Part shown: positions 27,399-36,977 of the stretch, piece after piece
How positions within the stretch are numbered: position 1 is the first letter of the stretch
How the letters are laid out: each line of letters begins with the position of its first letter
Source of the DNA: Gemmobacter caeni
GTDB lineage: Bacteria > Pseudomonadota > Alphaproteobacteria > Rhodobacterales > Rhodobacteraceae
Direction: 5' to 3'
NCBI RefSeq assembly: GCF_003054195.1
Contig: NZ_QBKP01000020.1
Location: forward strand, 16,956-80,955
Length of the DNA stretch: 64,000 nt
The notes under the pieces: model-generated
The model's input: the letters and a program-made list of their open reading frames with translations, nothing else
What the model was told of the DNA's origin: nothing
The model's database searches: none
Program-made: the position numbers and the translations under genes

Positions 27399-28058
27399 TC
27401 AGGCCCGGATGCCAAGGCCAATGGGGCAACTCACGCCCGTGCCGCCGAGTCCGCAATAGCCATCCGGGTTCTTCGCCAGATATTGCTGGTGGTAATCCTC
27501 GGCGAAGTAGAAGGTTGGCGCGGGCAGGATTTCGGTGGTGATCCGGCCGCGGCCGGCCGCGGTCAGCGCCTGTTGATAGGCTGCCATCGACGCCCGTGCT
27601 GCCTCGGCCTGCGCTTCGGTATAAGGATAGATCCCCGAGCGGTAGGTGGACCCGATGTCATTGCCCTGCCGCATCCCCTGCGTCGGGTCGTGGTTTTCCC
27701 AGAAAACCTTCAGCAGATCATCGTACGACACCTTGGCCGGATCGAAGATCACCCGCACCACCTCGTTATGGCCGGTCAGCTGGGTGCAAGTTTCCTTGTA
27801 GGTCGGATTTGGTGTGTAGCCGCCCGCATAGCCCACCATGGTCAGCCAGACGCCCGGCACCTGCCAGAACTTGCGCTCCACGCCCCAGAAGCACCCCATG
27901 CCGAACATCGCTTCGGCAAAGCCTTCGGGCACATCGGCATTCAGCGGCAGACCGCTGAGGAAATGCGTCTCAGCAGTCGGGATCGGCTCTGCCCGGCCCG
28001 GCAGGGCATCGGCAGGGCTTACCATCTTCATCTTGTCGGCCTTGAACATGTTCAGCAT
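27399..28058 (-). CDS. msrA: Peptide methionine (S)-S-oxide reductase
   Basis: This 219-residue enzyme has the catalytic Cys56 in GCFWG, GYAGG near residue 77, the ENHDPTQ motif and HQQYL, all MsrA hallmarks. The C-terminal [11 protein letters not shown] region holds possible resolving cysteines. It repairs oxidised methionine in proteins. No msrB is adjacent. The start MLNMFKADK was chosen as the usual N-terminus. Confidence 0.94.
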   Translation of the reverse strand: MLNMFKADKMKMVSPADALPGRAEPIPTAETHFLSGLPLNADVPEGFAEAMFGMGCFWGVERKFWQVPGVWLTMVGYAGGYTPNPTYKETCTQLTGHNEVVRVIFDPAKVSYDDLLKVFWENHDPTQGMRQGNDIGSTYRSGIYPYTEAQAEAARASMAAYQQALTAAGRGRITTEILPAPTFYFAEDYHQQYLAKNPDGYCGLGGTGVSCPIGLGIRA

Positions 28059-28134
28059 CGGCGCCTCCTGTCTGAAGGTCAGAATATAGGTAAGCAAAGG
28101 CCTGACGCCAGCACCGTCGCGCGAGAGTGATGGC

Positions 28135-29376
28135 TCAGGCCGCCGCCTGCGCCCAGTCCGCGCCGCCCCCAAGCCGCGTTTCATTCCCCGGCGAGGGATG
28201 GCGCGGCACCAGCAGCGAGAGGATGAACGAGGTCGCGGCCATGCCGGCGGCCAGACCGAATACCGCGCCCGGCGAGGTCACCCACAGATAGCCCAGAAGC
28301 GCCGGCAGGAAGACCGCCGCGATGTGGTTGATGGTAAAGGCCACAGCCGCCGTCGGCGCCATATCCGCCGGATCGCCGATCTTCTGGAAATAGGTCTTCT
28401 GCGCGAAGGACATGGCGAAGAACAGGTGATCCACGACGTAAAGCACAGCGGCCAGCCAAAGCCCCCAGTCGAACCAGTAGAGCCCGCCGTACAGGATGAA
28501 CACGCAGAACAGGCCTGCATATTCCACCAGCATGGATTTCTGTTCGCCGAAGCGGGCGATGAAGCGCCCGATCAGTGGCGCCAGCGCCATATTGGCGATG
28601 AAGTTGATCAGCATGAGCGCGGTGATTTTCTCGACCCCGAAGCCGAATTTCTCGACCATCATGAAGGCCGCGAACACCACGAAAATCTGCCGCCGCGCGC
28701 CCGCCATGAATTGCAGCGCGTAATAAAGCCAGTAGCGGCGGCGCAGCACGATTGATTTGCGCTGCGGATGCGGCGCCTCAAAACGCGGATAGGCGATCAG
28801 GCAGAACACTGCAATCAGCGCGCACAGCCCGCCCGAGGCGAGGTAGACGCTGTTATAGGACAGGCCCAAGGCTTTCCACGTCAGCATGATGGCCGCATAG
28901 GCGACCAGCGAGGCGGCAGAGCCGGTCGCCACGATCCAGCCCAGCACCTTGGGTGCGCGGGCCTTGTCGATCCATTGCAGTTGCAGCGACTGGTTGACCG
29001 TCTCGAAATAGTGGAAGCCCACCGACGACAGGAAGGTGATCATCATGATACCACCGAGGGTGGGGAACCATGCAGTGACGGCGGTCGATACGCCGAGCAG
29101 CATCAGCATCCAGCCCGCGACCGACTGTTCCCGGAACAGCAGCAGAATGGCCAGCACGGCCACGGCCAGCAGGCCGGGAATTTCGCGCACCGTATGCAGC
29201 CAGCCGATCTCGACGCCGGTGAAGCCTGCGCGTTCGATGACAAAGTTATTCAGCAGCGCCGACCAGGTGGAAAAGGCCAGCGGCATGGCGACGGCCATCA
29301 GGAACAGCAGAGAAACAGGTTGCCGCCACAGCGGCAGGTGGCCGGCTTCGGCGAGGGGCAGGATGCGCATTTTCAT
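28135..29376 (-). CDS. Major facilitator superfamily transporter
   Basis: This 413-residue permease has about twelve hydrophobic segments in two bundles, with a charged central loop ([13 protein letters not shown]). Substrate is unknown. The start [10 protein letters not shown] is preceded by AAAGGA at good spacing. It lies between msrA and priA on the same strand, with 76 bp before msrA. Confidence 0.85.
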   Translation of the reverse strand: MKMRILPLAEAGHLPLWRQPVSLLFLMAVAMPLAFSTWSALLNNFVIERAGFTGVEIGWLHTVREIPGLLAVAVLAILLLFREQSVAGWMLMLLGVSTAVTAWFPTLGGIMMITFLSSVGFHYFETVNQSLQLQWIDKARAPKVLGWIVATGSAASLVAYAAIMLTWKALGLSYNSVYLASGGLCALIAVFCLIAYPRFEAPHPQRKSIVLRRRYWLYYALQFMAGARRQIFVVFAAFMMVEKFGFGVEKITALMLINFIANMALAPLIGRFIARFGEQKSMLVEYAGLFCVFILYGGLYWFDWGLWLAAVLYVVDHLFFAMSFAQKTYFQKIGDPADMAPTAAVAFTINHIAAVFLPALLGYLWVTSPGAVFGLAAGMAATSFILSLLVPRHPSPGNETRLGGGADWAQAAA

Positions 29377-29465
29377 GGCATCCTTTCTACGCCTGTGCCG
29401 GGCACCGCGCGAGTGCGGAATTGTGGCCCGCACAATTCTGCGCCGCAGCCCGGAAAGCCTGCGGA

Positions 29466-31667
29466 TCAGTAAAAGCTTTGCGGGTCTATATCGACCGCGA
29501 TGCGCAGGTTGTTCGGCGGCTTAAGCTGCGCCAGCCATTCCGCAACGGCAGCCTGAATCGGCGCATGTTTGTCGGCCTTGATCAGCAGCCGGACGCGGTG
29601 GCGGCCGCGGACGCGGGCGATGGGGGCCGGGGCGGGGCCGAACAGCTGCGCCCCGATCCGTCGCAGCGGGCCGTCGCGGCGGGCAAGTTCCGCCCCGAAA
29701 TCAAAGACCTGCGCCACTTCCGGCCCTGAAAGGATGATCCCGGCCATCCGTCCCCAGGGCGGAACACCCGAGGCGCGGCGCTCGGCGCTTTCGGCCCGCC
29801 AGAACGCCTCTTCATCGCCGCCCAGGATTGACCGGATCACCGGATGTTCAGGCTGATGGGTCTGAAGGAGCGCCAGCCCCTGCCGGTCGCCTGACCGCCC
29901 TGCCCGCCCGGCGACCTGCCGCATCAGCTGGAACGTCCGCTCCGCCGCGCGCAGGTCCGATCCCTGCAAGCCCAGATCGGCGTCAATGACCCCGACCAGC
30001 GTCAGCAGCGGGAAGTTGTGGCCCTTGGCCACGATCTGCGTGCCGATGACGATTTCGGCCTCGCCCCTTGCGATTTCCTCGATCCGCTGTTTCAGCGCGC
30101 GCGCCGAACCGAACAGGTCTGACGACAGGATCGCAAGCTTCGCCTCGGGGAAGCGTTCGGCGACCTCCTCGGCCAGCCGTTCCACCCCCGGCCCTACCGG
30201 CGCCATCCGACCCTCTACCCCGCAGGAGGGGCAGGCTTCGGGCACAGGCTTGGTCGCGCCGCATTGGTGGCAGACAAGCCGCTTGAGGAAGCGATGCTCC
30301 ACCATCCGCGCGTCGCAATGATCACAACCCACCTGATGCCCGCAGGCGCGGCAGATGGTAACCGGCGCATAGCCACGCCGGTTGAGGAACAGAAGCGACT
30401 GTTCCCCCGCCGCGCGCCGCACCTCCACCGCCCGCGCCAGCGGGTCGGAAATCCAGCGGTTCGAGGCCAGCCGCTCGCCCCGCATGTCGATCGCCCGCAT
30501 CTCGGGCAGTTCGGCCGTGCCGTATCGCGCGCCAAGATCAAGCCGCGTATACTTGCCCTGTTCGGCATTCACCCAGCTTTCAAGGCTGGGCGTGGCCGAG
30601 GCCAGAACCACCTGCGCCCCACAGATCGAGGCCCGCAGCACCGCCATGTCGCGCGCATTGTAAAGCACGCCATCCTCTTGCTTATACGAGGTGTCGTGCT
30701 CCTCATCGACCACGATCAGACCAAGCTGCTGGAACGGCAGGAACAGGGCGGAACGTGCGCCGACCACCATCTGCGCCCGACCTTCGGATACCATCTTCCA
30801 CACACGGCGGCGTTCGGTCTGGGTCACGCCGGAGTGCCATTCGGCGGGTCGCGCGCCAAACCGCGCCTCGACCCGCGTCAGAAATTCCGCCGTCAGCGCG
30901 ATTTCCGGCAGAAGAACCAGCGCCTGCCGCCCTTGCCGCAGACATTCGGCCACGGCCTCAAGATAGACCTCGGTCTTGCCCGATCCGGTGACGCCCTTCA
31001 GCAGCGTCGTGCCATAGCCGCCCTGCGCCAGTGCCGCGACCAGCGCATCGGCGGCGGCGACCTGATCCCCTTGAAGCGTCACACCATCGGCGGGGTTCAG
31101 GTCGAGAAAGGGCAGATCGCGCGGCGCCTCGTCCTCGGACACCACACCCGCCTTCACCAGCCCCTTGACGACCGACGAGGAACAGGCCGCCGCCTCGCAC
31201 AATTCGCCCAGAGTCACCGACGCGCCGCCGAAATCACGCAAGGCCTCGATCACCCGCAGCCGCGCGTCGGTCAGCTTGTTGGGCGCGGGGCCGGACAGAC
31301 GATAGACCCGGCGCAGGCCCGGCGGCTCGCCCAGCCCCGGTGCGCGGGTGGCAAGGCGCAGCATCGCAGGCAACGGGGTCAGCGTGTAATCGGCGGCACG
31401 GCTCAGGAAGTTGCGCAGCTCCGCCCGCATCGGCCGCGCATCCAGCACGCGGGAAACGGCGCGCAGCTTCGCCGCGTCGAAATCGCCGGTCCCCGGTCCC
31501 CAGACCACACCCAGCATCCGGCGCGGGCCCAGCGGCACCTCGACGAAATCGCCGGTGCCACAGCCGCCTTCGGGGGCGCGATAGTCCAGAACGCCGGTCA
31601 GGGCCCGGCCCAAAGGCTCGGTCAGCGCCACGCCGACCCGTTCCCCTGCCGCAAAGACCCGATCCAC
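29466..31667 (-). CDS. priA: Primosomal replication-restart helicase PriA
   Basis: This 733-residue superfamily 2 helicase has the N-terminal 3'-end-binding domain (residues 1-105), a winged helix, Walker A GVTGSGKTEVY, the DEEH box (VVDEEHDTSYKQEDG), the zinc-binding cysteine array (CRACGHQVGCDHC and CHQCG...CPSCG) and motif VI QVAGRAGRSG. It reloads the replisome at stalled forks. A GTG start at 31667 with AGAGAGG upstream fits family N-termini; the frame is open to 31742. Confidence 0.95.
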   Translation of the reverse strand: MDRVFAAGERVGVALTEPLGRALTGVLDYRAPEGGCGTGDFVEVPLGPRRMLGVVWGPGTGDFDAAKLRAVSRVLDARPMRAELRNFLSRAADYTLTPLPAMLRLATRAPGLGEPPGLRRVYRLSGPAPNKLTDARLRVIEALRDFGGASVTLGELCEAAACSSSVVKGLVKAGVVSEDEAPRDLPFLDLNPADGVTLQGDQVAAADALVAALAQGGYGTTLLKGVTGSGKTEVYLEAVAECLRQGRQALVLLPEIALTAEFLTRVEARFGARPAEWHSGVTQTERRRVWKMVSEGRAQMVVGARSALFLPFQQLGLIVVDEEHDTSYKQEDGVLYNARDMAVLRASICGAQVVLASATPSLESWVNAEQGKYTRLDLGARYGTAELPEMRAIDMRGERLASNRWISDPLARAVEVRRAAGEQSLLFLNRRGYAPVTICRACGHQVGCDHCDARMVEHRFLKRLVCHQCGATKPVPEACPSCGVEGRMAPVGPGVERLAEEVAERFPEAKLAILSSDLFGSARALKQRIEEIARGEAEIVIGTQIVAKGHNFPLLTLVGVIDADLGLQGSDLRAAERTFQLMRQVAGRAGRSGDRQGLALLQTHQPEHPVIRSILGGDEEAFWRAESAERRASGVPPWGRMAGIILSGPEVAQVFDFGAELARRDGPLRRIGAQLFGPAPAPIARVRGRHRVRLLIKADKHAPIQAAVAEWLAQLKPPNNLRIAVDIDPQSFY

Positions 31668-31747
31668 CTGTCGCCTCTCTTTCCCCGTCCGTCCCTTTGG
31701 GCTAATACGGCGGCGAGAGCGCCCGCAACCCCGAGAGGACATCCCGG

Positions 31748-32401
31748 ATGAAATTCTTCGTAGATTCCGCCGACGTGGCCGCCATTGCCGAGTTGAACGA
31801 CCTTGGCATGGTCGATGGCGTGACCACCAACCCCTCGATCATCCTGAAGTCCGGCCGCGACATCATGGAAGTGACGAAGGAAATCTGCTCCATCGTTTCC
31901 GGCCCGGTTTCGGCCGAAGTCGTGTCGCTGACCGCTGACGAGATGATCGCCGAAGGCCGCAAGCTGGCCGAGATCGCGCCCAATATCACCGTCAAGGTGC
32001 CGCTGACCTGGGACGGGCTGAAAGCCTGCAAGGTGCTGTCGGGCGAAGGCAAGATGGTGAACGTGACCCTGTGCTTCAGCGTCAATCAGGCGCTGATCGC
32101 CGCCAAGGCGGGTGCCACCTTCATCAGCCCTTTCATCGGCCGTCTGGACGATATCAACCTCGATGGGCTGGAGCTGATTTCGGACATCCGTGACGTCTAC
32201 GACAATTACGGGTTCGAGACCCAGATCCTCGCCGCCTCGATCCGCACCGCCAATCATGTCGCACAATGCGCGCTGATCGGCGCCGATGTGATGACCGCGC
32301 CGCCCGCGGTCATCAAGGGGCTGGCCAGCCATGTGCTGACCGACAAGGGGCTGGACCAGTTCGTGAAAGACTGGGCCAAGACCGGACAGAAGATCCTCTG
32401 A
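31748..32401 (+). CDS. Transaldolase-like fructose-6-phosphate aldolase
   Basis: This 217-residue TIM barrel belongs to the small transaldolase subfamily (TalC/FSA). Motifs: [19 protein letters not shown], the Schiff-base lysine Lys83 in [19 protein letters not shown] and SPFIGRLDD. Members either transfer dihydroxyacetone units (transaldolase) or cleave fructose-6-phosphate; sequence alone does not decide, though Rhodobacteraceae often use it as transaldolase. A strong terminator follows. Confidence 0.9.
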   Translation: MKFFVDSADVAAIAELNDLGMVDGVTTNPSIILKSGRDIMEVTKEICSIVSGPVSAEVVSLTADEMIAEGRKLAEIAPNITVKVPLTWDGLKACKVLSGEGKMVNVTLCFSVNQALIAAKAGATFISPFIGRLDDINLDGLELISDIRDVYDNYGFETQILAASIRTANHVAQCALIGADVMTAPPAVIKGLASHVLTDKGLDQFVKDWAKTGQKIL

Positions 32402-32424
32402 TCCGCACCGTCTGAGCCGAAAAG

Positions 32425-32463
32425 GATGCCGCCGTCCCGGCCCGGACGGCGGCATCTTTGTTT
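32425..32463 (+). terminator. Strong rho-independent terminator after the aldolase
   Basis: Perfect 13-bp arms GATGCCGCCGTCC/GGACGGCGGCATC are followed by TTTGTTT. Confidence 0.93.
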
Positions 32464-32553
32464 CCCGGCTTTCCCTTTCGCCACATTTTCGCGCGACAAG
32501 GCCCCCGCGCATTTGCTAAAGTCGCGCAAAACCAACAAACGGGCAGTTAAAGC

Positions 32554-33246
32554 ATGATCGAGCCGGACCTCCGCGACCGGATTCTGGAAAAGCCGGAAGT
32601 CATTCTGGAAGACCGCGACCTGATGCGCGCCCTGATCGCGGCGACGGATCGGGCGATGGGGTCGAATGTGGTCGATCTGCGTGGCATCGCCATGGAACGG
32701 CTGGAAAACCGGCTGGAGCGGCTGGAAGATACCCACCGCACCGTTATCGCCGCCGCCTATGAAAACCTTGCCGGCACCAATCAGGTGCATCGCGCCATCC
32801 TGCAAATGCTCGACCCGCTGTCTTTCGAGGATTTCCTCAAAAGCCTCGCGGGTGAGGTGGCGCAGACCCTTCGCGTCGACTGTATCCGCCTCGTGCTGGA
32901 ATCGGTGCAGGAGGCCGACGATCCGGCTCTGCGCCGTCTGGGCGACGTGCTGTTCGTGGCTGAACCCGGCTTCGTGGCGGAATATGTCTCGGGTGGTCGC
33001 AATGTCAGCCTGCGCCCGGTGACCCTGCGCCAGACCATTCCCAGTTCCAACATGATCTATGGCGAAACCGCGGGCTGGATCCGGTCCGAAGCGCTGATGA
33101 AGCTCGACTTCGGCAAGGGGCGCCTGCCCGGCCTTCTGGTCATGGGCTGCGAAGACCCGCACCATTTCAAACCCACCCACGGCACTGACCTGCTGGCCTT
33201 CTTCGCCGGGGTGTTCGAGCGGACGATGCGCCGCTGGCTGTCGTGA
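32554..33246 (+). CDS. DUF484 family protein
   Basis: This 230-residue protein matches DUF484, a GAF-like domain protein usually encoded next to xerC, as here. It has an N-terminal coiled region (RILEKPEVILEDRDLMRALI and ERLENRLERLEDTHR) and a GAF-type C-terminal part ending in LLAFFAGVFERTMRRWL. Function is not established. Its stop overlaps the GTG start of xerC. Confidence 0.85.
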   Translation: MIEPDLRDRILEKPEVILEDRDLMRALIAATDRAMGSNVVDLRGIAMERLENRLERLEDTHRTVIAAAYENLAGTNQVHRAILQMLDPLSFEDFLKSLAGEVAQTLRVDCIRLVLESVQEADDPALRRLGDVLFVAEPGFVAEYVSGGRNVSLRPVTLRQTIPSSNMIYGETAGWIRSEALMKLDFGKGRLPGLLVMGCEDPHHFKPTHGTDLLAFFAGVFERTMRRWLS

Positions 33247-34184
33247 CGACACTGGCCATCTCTCCGGCCGCACGCGCGGCGCTGGAGGACTGGCTGACCC
33301 ATCTGCGCGCGCTGGACGGGCGGGCAGACAAGACCGTGACGGCCTATGCGGCGGATGTGCGCGGCTGGTTGTCCTTTCTGGCCCATCATCGCGGCGGAAC
33401 CGAAGGGCTGACGTCGCTGGTCACGGTGCCGGTGGGTGATTTGCGCGCCTGGATGGCGCATGAACGCGGGCGCGGGGTTTCGGCCCGGTCACTGGCGCGC
33501 AGCCTGTCAGCCGTGAAAGGATTCACCGCCTGGCTGGCCGACCGGCAGGGCGCGGATGCGACCGCCATCCTGCAAGCCCGCGCGCCGCGTTTCCAGAAGA
33601 AGCTTCCCCGCCCGCTGTCGGTCGACGGCGCCGCCGAGGTGCTGGACAGCGTGGGCGACGACGCACGCGAGCCCTGGGTTGCCGCACGCGATACGGCGGT
33701 GGTGACGCTGCTTTACGGCTGCGGCCTGCGGATTTCCGAGGCGCTGGGGCTGACAGGCGCCGACCATCCGCTGCCCGAGGTGCTGCGCATCACTGGTAAG
33801 GGCAACAAGCAGCGGCTGGTGCCGGTGCTGCCTGCTGCGCGCGCGGCCGTGGCGCGCTATGCGGACCTTTGCCCCTACGACCTGACCGCAGATCAGCCGC
33901 TGTTTCGCGGCACGCGCGGCGGCGCACTCAACCCGCGCCTGATTGCGGCGGCGATGGAACGCACGCGCAACCGCCTCGGCCTGCCCGCCAGCGCCACACC
34001 GCATGCGTTGCGTCACAGCTTTGCCACGCATCTGCTCGCCTCGGGCGGCGATCTGCGGGCTATTCAGGAATTGCTGGGCCATGCTTCGCTGTCCACGACA
34101 CAGGCCTATACCGGCGTCGATGCCGCGCGGCTGATGGAGGTTTACGCAACCGCCCATCCCCATGCGCGCCGGGCCCGAAGCTGA
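33243..34184 (+). CDS. xerC: Tyrosine recombinase XerC
   Basis: This 313-residue recombinase has the SAM-like core-binding domain (residues 1-105) and the catalytic domain with Arg in YGCGLRISEALGL, HALRHSFATHLL (His-x-x-Arg), LLGHASLSTTQAYT (His/Tyr). With XerD it resolves chromosome dimers at dif. It starts with GTG overlapping the DUF484 stop, and converges on nfeD with almost no gap. Confidence 0.93.
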   Translation: MTTLAISPAARAALEDWLTHLRALDGRADKTVTAYAADVRGWLSFLAHHRGGTEGLTSLVTVPVGDLRAWMAHERGRGVSARSLARSLSAVKGFTAWLADRQGADATAILQARAPRFQKKLPRPLSVDGAAEVLDSVGDDAREPWVAARDTAVVTLLYGCGLRISEALGLTGADHPLPEVLRITGKGNKQRLVPVLPAARAAVARYADLCPYDLTADQPLFRGTRGGALNPRLIAAAMERTRNRLGLPASATPHALRHSFATHLLASGGDLRAIQELLGHASLSTTQAYTGVDAARLMEVYATAHPHARRARS

Positions 34185-34185
34185 T

Positions 34186-34446
34186 CTAGTCGTTGATATC
34201 GCGGGTCCAGCGCTTCACCTCGCCGCGTTGCTGCGGGAAGACCTTACGCAGCAGGGCCCAGGCCACCACTGACACCAGCGCGAAAACTGCGATCTGGGCG
34301 GGCAGCCCCAGCGCCAGAAGCCCGGTCCAGAGGCCGAGGCCGATCGCCAGCGCGCCCAAAGCGAAGCCAAGGAACACATAGCCCGGTGCCAGCACCTCGA
34401 CGATGCCCAGAACGAAGCCCCCGGCGACCCAGACCCACCAAGCCAT
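34186..34446 (-). CDS. NfeD-like membrane protein
   Basis: This 86-residue protein consists mainly of hydrophobic segments (about residues 3-65) with a short charged tail (QQRGEVKRWTRDIND). Short NfeD-type proteins are co-encoded with SPFH/stomatin proteins, and the SPFH gene ends two bases upstream. The OB-fold domain of longer NfeD proteins is absent. Together the pair probably organises membrane microdomains. Confidence 0.82.
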   Translation of the reverse strand: MAWWVWVAGGFVLGIVEVLAPGYVFLGFALGALAIGLGLWTGLLALGLPAQIAVFALVSVVAWALLRKVFPQQRGEVKRWTRDIND

Positions 34447-34448
34447 GA

Positions 34449-35330
34449 TCAGCCCCGCCCTTTCAGCATCTGGAACGCATTGCCGAACGCCTCCAGCGCC
34501 TGCGCGGGCAGCAGGATCGTCTGCTTGCCGCCGCCCTTGGCGACATCCGACAGCGCCTCAACCTGTTTCAGCGCCACCTGGTATTGCGCCGCCTCCAGCC
34601 CGTTTTCCCGGATCGCCTGCGCGATGACCCCTGTCGAATAAGCCTCGGCATCGGCGAGGATGCGGCGGGCCTTGGCCTGCTGCTCCGCTGCATAAAGCTC
34701 CGCCTCGGCGTTCAGCTCCACCGCGCGCTTCTTGCCCTCCGCCTCGGTCACCTGCGCGCGGCGGGCACGTTCGGCGTTGAGCTGCTGAAGCATGGCGGCG
34801 CGGGTCGCCTCGTCCAGATTAACGTCGAGGATTTCGGCGCGCGTCACCTCGATCCCCCAGTCATCCACCATCACCGCCACCTGCTCGCGCACCTTGGTGA
34901 TAAGGTCGGCCCGGTTCGACTGCACCTGATCCAGTTCCAGCTTGCCGATTTCCGACCGCACGATCCCGGCGACCGTGGTGGCAATGGCGCCATCCACATC
35001 ACGGATACGGTAGACGGTCTTTTCCGGCTCGGTGATGCGATAGAACACGCTGGTTTCCACCTTCACCAGCACGTTGTCAGCGGTGATCGCGTCCTGGCTC
35101 GCATTCGGCAACTGCCGTTCAAGGATCGAAACCTTGTGCGCGATGCTGTCAAGGAAAGGCACGACAAAGTTCAGCCCCGGCCCCAGCACTGCGCGCAACC
35201 TGCCAAAGCGCTCGACCACATGCTTCTGGCTTTGCGGCACGATCCGCACGCCAAGGAAGATGCAGAGGATGACAAAGGAGGCAAGCGCAAGGAAGATGGC
35301 GTTGCCGCCGATGAGGGTTTCGAAATCCAT
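34449..35330 (-). CDS. SPFH/band-7 membrane protein (QmcA/paraslipin-like)
   Basis: This 293-residue protein has one N-terminal membrane anchor (about residues 10-30), an SPFH domain (QKHVVERFGRLRAVLGPGLNFVVPF) and a long Ala/Glu-rich coiled coil (about 180-260) that drives oligomerisation. Such proteins form large ring assemblies at the inner membrane and modulate membrane proteases. It forms an operon with the NfeD-like gene. Confidence 0.9.
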   Translation of the reverse strand: MDFETLIGGNAIFLALASFVILCIFLGVRIVPQSQKHVVERFGRLRAVLGPGLNFVVPFLDSIAHKVSILERQLPNASQDAITADNVLVKVETSVFYRITEPEKTVYRIRDVDGAIATTVAGIVRSEIGKLELDQVQSNRADLITKVREQVAVMVDDWGIEVTRAEILDVNLDEATRAAMLQQLNAERARRAQVTEAEGKKRAVELNAEAELYAAEQQAKARRILADAEAYSTGVIAQAIRENGLEAAQYQVALKQVEALSDVAKGGGKQTILLPAQALEAFGNAFQMLKGRG

Positions 35331-35591
35331 GACAGGTAACTCCGGTATTCAATCCCCGCCAAGATGGACTTCACAAACCGCCTGATCAATAGGCAAGTGA
35401 TTCCGTCGCACAGGCCGGCAATAGCCGGACAGATCGGCGGCATTTGACAAAGACCCGATGAATTGTTCGGTCACTTGCCATTCGGGCGCAAAAATTTCCC
35501 GGCAGCATTCCTTTCGCGCCCGCAGAACGCCAGAAAATCCCATGGCAAAAAGGTATCATTTGTTCATGGCTTTCAACCAGCGGAGCGGCCC

Positions 35592-36887
35592 ATGAAAATC
35601 GTCATCCTCGGCGCAGGTGTCATCGGTGTGACCTCGGCCTGGTATCTGAGCCGTCAGGGCCATCAGGTGACGGTGATCGATCGTCAGGCCGCCCCCGCGC
35701 TGGAAACCTCTTTCGCCAATGCGGGCGAGGTCAGTCCCGGCTATTCCGCCCCCTGGGCCGCGCCGGGTATCCCGCTGAAGGCGATGAAATGGATGTTCCA
35801 GAAGCATGCGCCGCTGGTCATCCAGCCGCGCCCCGATTTCGCCAAGCTGAGCTGGATGGCGAAAATGCTGATGAACTGCACCGCCGACGCCTATCATGTG
35901 AACAAGTCGCGCATGGTGCGGCTGGCGGAATATTCGCGCGATTGTCTGGGTGAGCTGCGCGCCGAAACCGGCATCAGCTATGATGAACGCACGCAGGGCA
36001 CGCTGCAACTGTTCCGCACGCAGAAGCAGGTGGAAGGCGCCGCGAAAGACATTGAGGTTCTGCGTGAGGATGGCGTCGCCTTCGAGGTCCTGGACCGTGC
36101 GGGCTGCGTCGCGGCCGAGCCGGGCCTGGCCGCCAGCGCTGACAAGATCGCGGGCGGGCTGCGCCTGCCGGGCGATGAAACCGGCGATTGCTTCAAGTTC
36201 ACCAACCGTCTGGCCGATATGGCCGCGGCGGCAGGCGTCGAATTCCGCTGGGGCGTCTCGATCCGGCGCATCCATACCGAAATGGGCCGTGTGGCTTTCG
36301 TGGAGACCTCGGAAGGCCGGGTGCACGCCGATGCCTTCGTGCTGGCCATGGGGTCTTATTCGCCCATGCTGGCCGCACCGCTGGGCATTGCGCTGCCGGT
36401 CTATCCGCTGAAGGGCTATTCGATCACCGTGCCGGTGGTGGATGAAAGCCGCGCGCCGGTTTCGACCGTGATGGATGAAACCTACAAGATCGCCATCACC
36501 CGGCTGGGCGACCGCATCCGCGTCGGCGGCATGGCCGAAATCGCAGGCTTCGACCTGAGCCTGAACCCCAAACGGCAAGCCACGCTGACCCATTCGGTCG
36601 AAGACCTGTTCGGTGGCGCGGGCGACCAGTCGCAGGCCCAGTTCTGGACCGGCCTGCGCCCGATGACGCCGGATGGCACGCCGATCGTCGGTCGCTCGCC
36701 GATCTCGAACCTTTTCCTCAACACCGGCCACGGCACGCTGGGCTGGACGATGTCCTGCGGCTCGGGCCGACTGCTGGCCGACATCATCTCGGGCCGCGCG
36801 CCGGAGATTGAACACACCGATCTGGGCTATGCCCGGTATGAGCGCAAGCGCAGCGCGCGCCCGGCGTTCCGCCCGGTTCCCGCGTGA
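35592..36887 (+). CDS. dadA: D-amino acid dehydrogenase
   Basis: This 431-residue flavoprotein has the FAD motif [19 protein letters not shown] and DadA-specific segments [21 protein letters not shown]-like Arg/Tyr positions in KGYSITVPV, and [17 protein letters not shown]. DadA deaminates D-alanine and other D-amino acids at the membrane, feeding electrons to quinone; it normally pairs with an alanine racemase, absent here. GGAG upstream supports the start. A paired-hairpin repeat follows the stop by two bases. Confidence 0.93.
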   Translation: MKIVILGAGVIGVTSAWYLSRQGHQVTVIDRQAAPALETSFANAGEVSPGYSAPWAAPGIPLKAMKWMFQKHAPLVIQPRPDFAKLSWMAKMLMNCTADAYHVNKSRMVRLAEYSRDCLGELRAETGISYDERTQGTLQLFRTQKQVEGAAKDIEVLREDGVAFEVLDRAGCVAAEPGLAASADKIAGGLRLPGDETGDCFKFTNRLADMAAAAGVEFRWGVSIRRIHTEMGRVAFVETSEGRVHADAFVLAMGSYSPMLAAPLGIALPVYPLKGYSITVPVVDESRAPVSTVMDETYKIAITRLGDRIRVGGMAEIAGFDLSLNPKRQATLTHSVEDLFGGAGDQSQAQFWTGLRPMTPDGTPIVGRSPISNLFLNTGHGTLGWTMSCGSGRLLADIISGRAPEIEHTDLGYARYERKRSARPAFRPVPA

Positions 36888-36888
36888 C

Positions 36889-36938
36889 GCAAAAGTTTTC
36901 CTGAAAACTTTTGCAAATTCCCTGAACAGGGAATTTGC
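36889..36938. repeat. Paired-hairpin intergenic repeat, copy 2
   Basis: Hairpin 1 (36889-36914) has perfect 12-bp arms GCAAAAGTTTTC/GAAAACTTTTGC; hairpin 2 (36913-36938) has 11-bp arms GCAAATTCCCT/AGGGAATTTGC with loop GAAC. The two share a central GC exactly as in the copy at 2119-2166. It lies directly after dadA and before dinB. Confidence 0.88.
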
Positions 36939-36977
36939 CCCCACTGTCAGCCTCGCGCGGGTATGGTAAAAGGTGCC

